This document shows, in pieces, positions 41,672 to 44,552 of a stretch of 44,552 nucleotides of DNA; positions within the stretch are counted from its first letter, which is position 1, and the number at the start of each line of letters is the position of its first letter. The position numbers and the translations under genes are program-made. The DNA comes from Omnitrophica WOR_2 bacterium RIFCSPHIGHO2_02_FULL_45_21. Lineage in GTDB: Bacteria > Omnitrophota > Gorgyraeia > Gygaellales > UBA12090. The stretch spans positions 1 to 44,552 of the forward strand of contig MHGN01000071.1 of the NCBI GenBank assembly GCA_001805575.1. Reading direction: 5' to 3'. The notes under the pieces are model-generated. The model searched no databases. It saw nothing but the letters and a program-made list of their open reading frames with translations, and had not been told where the DNA came from.

Positions 41672-43366
41672 ATGGCGACCTTTAAGGATAGATTAGCGGA
41701 ATTATTGGTTCAAGAGAAGCTCCTCTCAAAGGAGAAACTAGAGGAGGCATTGGATATCCAGAAGAAAAAAAACATTCCTTTACGCGAGGTTCTCCTGAGA
41801 GAGGGTTTTGTTGATGAAGGCAAACTTATCTCGGCCTTGTCCAGATGCCTCTATATACCTACTTTAAGCTTGTCCAGCTATCGGATTGACCAATCTTTAA
41901 TTGAAATCGTTCCGGAAAGGATCGCCAGTCAATACCGTTTAGTTCCTCTTTCGCGCATTGGCGATACCCTTACCGTGGCAATGGTTGATCCGTTGAACAT
42001 TTTCGCCCTTGACGATCTAAGGCTGATTACCGGATACAAGATTGACCCGGTTATTGCTCTAGAAAAGGATATCCTGCAGGCTATCCGCAACGGCTATCAT
42101 AAGAATGAAGAGGTTTCTTTTTTAGAAGAAAAGGCAGCTAAAGAAAGCGGCGCCGCTGTTTTTACTGAGGGCGTTCCTCTAGAGCTGGATACTTTAAGAG
42201 ATGAGACCGCTACCGCCCCCATTGTCAAGTTAGTTAACCTTACCATATCAGAAGCTTTGAAAAGGAGGGCTTCCGATATTCATATTGAGCCTCAAGAGAG
42301 CGATCTACGCATCCGTTTTCGCATTGACGGAGATTTAGTGGATATGTTTAGCATCCCTAAGAAAAATCAAAGCGCCATCATCGCCCGGCTGAAGATTCTT
42401 TCTAACCTGGATATCACCGAGATCCGTCTGCCCCAGGACGGAAGATTTAGAATAAGTTTTTCTCATAAAGAAGTGGATTTCCGGGTTTCCGCGCTTCCTA
42501 CCGGATTCGGCCAGAAATTGGTCCTGCGCATCTTAGATAAGTCCGCCCTCTCTTTAGGATTGGGTTCTCTGGGGTTTTCCAGCGATGCGCTTGCTCTCTT
42601 TAAAGAGGCGATCGCAAAACCTTACGGTATGATTTTGGTTACCGGGCCGACCGGAAGCGGGAAATCCACCACCCTTTACTCAGTTTTAAATCAACTGAAT
42701 ACGCCGGAAAGAAATATCGTTACCGTTGAGGACCCGGTGGAATATCAGATTGGAGGGATTACCCAGCTTCAGGTTAAGTCAGAGATCGGCCTTGATTTTG
42801 CTTCCGGCCTGCGTTCAATTCTCAGGCAGAGCCCTGATGTGATTCTCATAGGCGAAATACGTGATGCGGAAACCGCCGATATTGCCATCAAGGCGGCATT
42901 AACCGGACAGTTGGTAATGTCAACCCTGCACACCAATAGCGCATCCCAGGCAATCACCCGGCTGGTGGATATGGGTTTAGAGCCTTTTTTAGTTGCCTCC
43001 AGCATGATTATGAGCTCAGCCCAGCGTCTTATCCGGCGTATCTGCAGCCACTGTAAAGAGCCGGATAAGCCTGAGGCGGCTATATTAAAAAGTTTAAACC
43101 TGTCCCCGGATATTCAATTTTATCGCGGCAAAGGATGCAAGTTCTGTAATAACACCGGTTTTTTCGGCCGGTCAGGATTATTGGAAATTATGATGATAGA
43201 TGATATAATACGGGAAATGGTTGTAAAGGGCGCAACCAGCGATCAGGTAGAGGAGTATGCGGTAAGTAAATTAGGAATGAAAACTCTCCGCCAGGATGCC
43301 CTGGAAAAGGCTCGGGAAGGGCTGATTCCCTTAGAGGAAGTTTTGCGGATTACGGTTGAACAATAG
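41672..43366 (+). CDS. Second PilB/GspE-family assembly ATPase
   Basis: TGPTGSGKSTTLYS Walker A; IGEIRDAETADIAIKAALTGQLVMSTLHTN; CSHC...CKFC. Confidence 0.93.
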   Translation: MATFKDRLAELLVQEKLLSKEKLEEALDIQKKKNIPLREVLLREGFVDEGKLISALSRCLYIPTLSLSSYRIDQSLIEIVPERIASQYRLVPLSRIGDTLTVAMVDPLNIFALDDLRLITGYKIDPVIALEKDILQAIRNGYHKNEEVSFLEEKAAKESGAAVFTEGVPLELDTLRDETATAPIVKLVNLTISEALKRRASDIHIEPQESDLRIRFRIDGDLVDMFSIPKKNQSAIIARLKILSNLDITEIRLPQDGRFRISFSHKEVDFRVSALPTGFGQKLVLRILDKSALSLGLGSLGFSSDALALFKEAIAKPYGMILVTGPTGSGKSTTLYSVLNQLNTPERNIVTVEDPVEYQIGGITQLQVKSEIGLDFASGLRSILRQSPDVILIGEIRDAETADIAIKAALTGQLVMSTLHTNSASQAITRLVDMGLEPFLVASSMIMSSAQRLIRRICSHCKEPDKPEAAILKSLNLSPDIQFYRGKGCKFCNNTGFFGRSGLLEIMMIDDIIREMVVKGATSDQVEEYAVSKLGMKTLRQDALEKAREGLIPLEEVLRITVEQ

Positions 43367-43412
43367 ACGGTCTTTATTCCATGATTAAAGAAGAAAGGAT
43401 AAATCCGAGAAT

Positions 43413-44552
43413 ATGCTTATATACAGGTATGTGGCAAAAGATAAGGAAAGCGCCAAAACCTTAAGCGGCACTTTAGAGGCGCAGTCGCAAAAAGAGGCTG
43501 AAGAGGTCCTGCATCAGAAAAACCTGATCATTGTTTCTCTAAAGCAGGGAAAAGTTAAAACGGGAAAGAAGGCGTCCGGTAAGATTGCCCTTAATGATTT
43601 GGTGGTTTTTTCCCGCCAGTTAGCTACCCTGATTGACAGCGGCGTAACCCTGGTCGCCGCGCTGGATATCCTTAAGGAGCAGACTGAGAATAAGGCGCTT
43701 GCGGATATCATTTCTCGGATCTATCAGGACGTAGAAGCGGGTAAAAGCTTTTGCGACGCGGTGGCAGGATATCCGGCTGCCTTTTCGGATTTCTATATCA
43801 GTATGATTAGGGCGGGCGAGGCCTCGGGTACGCTTGATGAGGTATTGGACCGGCTGGCTTTATATCTGGAAAAAACAGCGGCGCTGCGCAGAAAAATTAA
43901 ATCCAGCCTGGTTTACCCGGCGGTAGTAGTGACTATGGCCTTTTCCATTACCGCGTTCTTATTGTTAAAAGTTGTCCCTACCTTTAAAAGCATCTTTGAG
44001 TCATTGGGGGGAAATCTCCCCCTGCCAACCCAGATTTTGATTGCGGTCAGCGATATTTTCAAACATTACTTTCTCTTATTGATCACAGCGTTCGGGCTTT
44101 CTATTTTCGGGCTCAAACGCTATATTGCCACGCCATCAGGCAGATATAAATTTGATAAGTTGATCCTCAAGATTCCCGTATTCGGGACATTATTTTTGAA
44201 GGTCGCGGTGGCCAGGTTCGCCCGTACATTCTCAACCTTAGTCAAAAGCGGCACCCCTATTCTTAATGCCCTGGATATCGTGGCCAAGACCTCCGGCAAT
44301 AAAGTAATTGAAGAAGCCATAGAAAACTCACGTCAGGCAATCCGCGACGGCGAGCCGATTTTTCAACCCCTTGAACGTTCAAAGGTTTTTCCGCTTATGG
44401 TGGTGCGTATGATCAGCATAGGAGAGAAAACCGGAGAGCTGGAAAAGATGCTCGGTAAAATAGCGGAGTTCTATGATAATGAGGTGGATAATGCCGTCAG
44501 CGGATTAACCAGTATCATTGAGCCGTTGGTGATTGCTTTCTTAGGTATTGTT
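43413..44552 (+). CDS. pilC: Type IV pilus/T2SS inner-membrane protein PilC/GspF (truncated by window end)
   Basis: MLIYRYVAKDKESAKTLSGTLEAQSQKEAEEVL; FSRQLATLIDSGVTLVAALDIL; SGTLDEVLDRLALYLEK. Confidence 0.88.
   Translation, partial: MLIYRYVAKDKESAKTLSGTLEAQSQKEAEEVLHQKNLIIVSLKQGKVKTGKKASGKIALNDLVVFSRQLATLIDSGVTLVAALDILKEQTENKALADIISRIYQDVEAGKSFCDAVAGYPAAFSDFYISMIRAGEASGTLDEVLDRLALYLEKTAALRRKIKSSLVYPAVVVTMAFSITAFLLLKVVPTFKSIFESLGGNLPLPTQILIAVSDIFKHYFLLLITAFGLSIFGLKRYIATPSGRYKFDKLILKIPVFGTLFLKVAVARFARTFSTLVKSGTPILNALDIVAKTSGNKVIEEAIENSRQAIRDGEPIFQPLERSKVFPLMVVRMISIGEKTGELEKMLGKIAEFYDNEVDNAVSGLTSIIEPLVIAFLGIV

Noticed and set aside
1-44552. tRNA, rRNA, transposase or prophage genes
   Set aside because: None recognised on either strand within the window.

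Overview
The window is a dense, almost entirely plus-strand run of cell-envelope and division genes. By gene content and order it probably comes from a Candidatus Omnitrophota-like (PVC-related) genome, but the taxonomy is inference. It holds a near-complete dcw cluster: mraZ, rsmH, an ftsL-like gene, ftsI, murE, murF, mraY, murD, ftsW, murG, a secreted HExxH metalloprotease gene, murC, murB, ddl, ftsQ and ftsA. Where ftsZ is usually found there is instead a PilJ-type sensor kinase, a REC-GGDEF-HD-GYP protein and a REC protein. These are followed by yggS-proC-mtnP-ileS-dksA-like-lspA-lgt-rluD, a coiled-coil gene, mreBCD-mrdA-rodA, a B12/radical SAM gene, a degenerate GGDEF gene, three consecutive MshEN-domain proteins (two of them PilB/GspE ATPases) and a truncated pilC. 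The most unusual content is in the non-canonical DNA. (1) At least nine degenerate tandem arrays with a 7-bp unit, each of different sequence, sit both inside conserved genes (murD, yggS, ileS, rSAM) and exactly at stop/start junctions (ddl/ftsQ, mreC/mreD, rodA/rSAM). (2) Palindromic mini-inserts occur in frame in murE, murD and the coiled-coil gene. In murD they coincide with loss of the conserved HNxxN motif that murC and murE retain. (3) A leader-hairpin family, TTCGC-stem-GCTCA with a TC/TC internal loop, lies directly upstream of Shine-Dalgarno sequences. (4) The mraZ leader has three GTGG boxes at exact 10-bp spacing followed by a perfect 14-bp hairpin. All calls come from reading the sequence and the supplied ORF translations; no searches were run.
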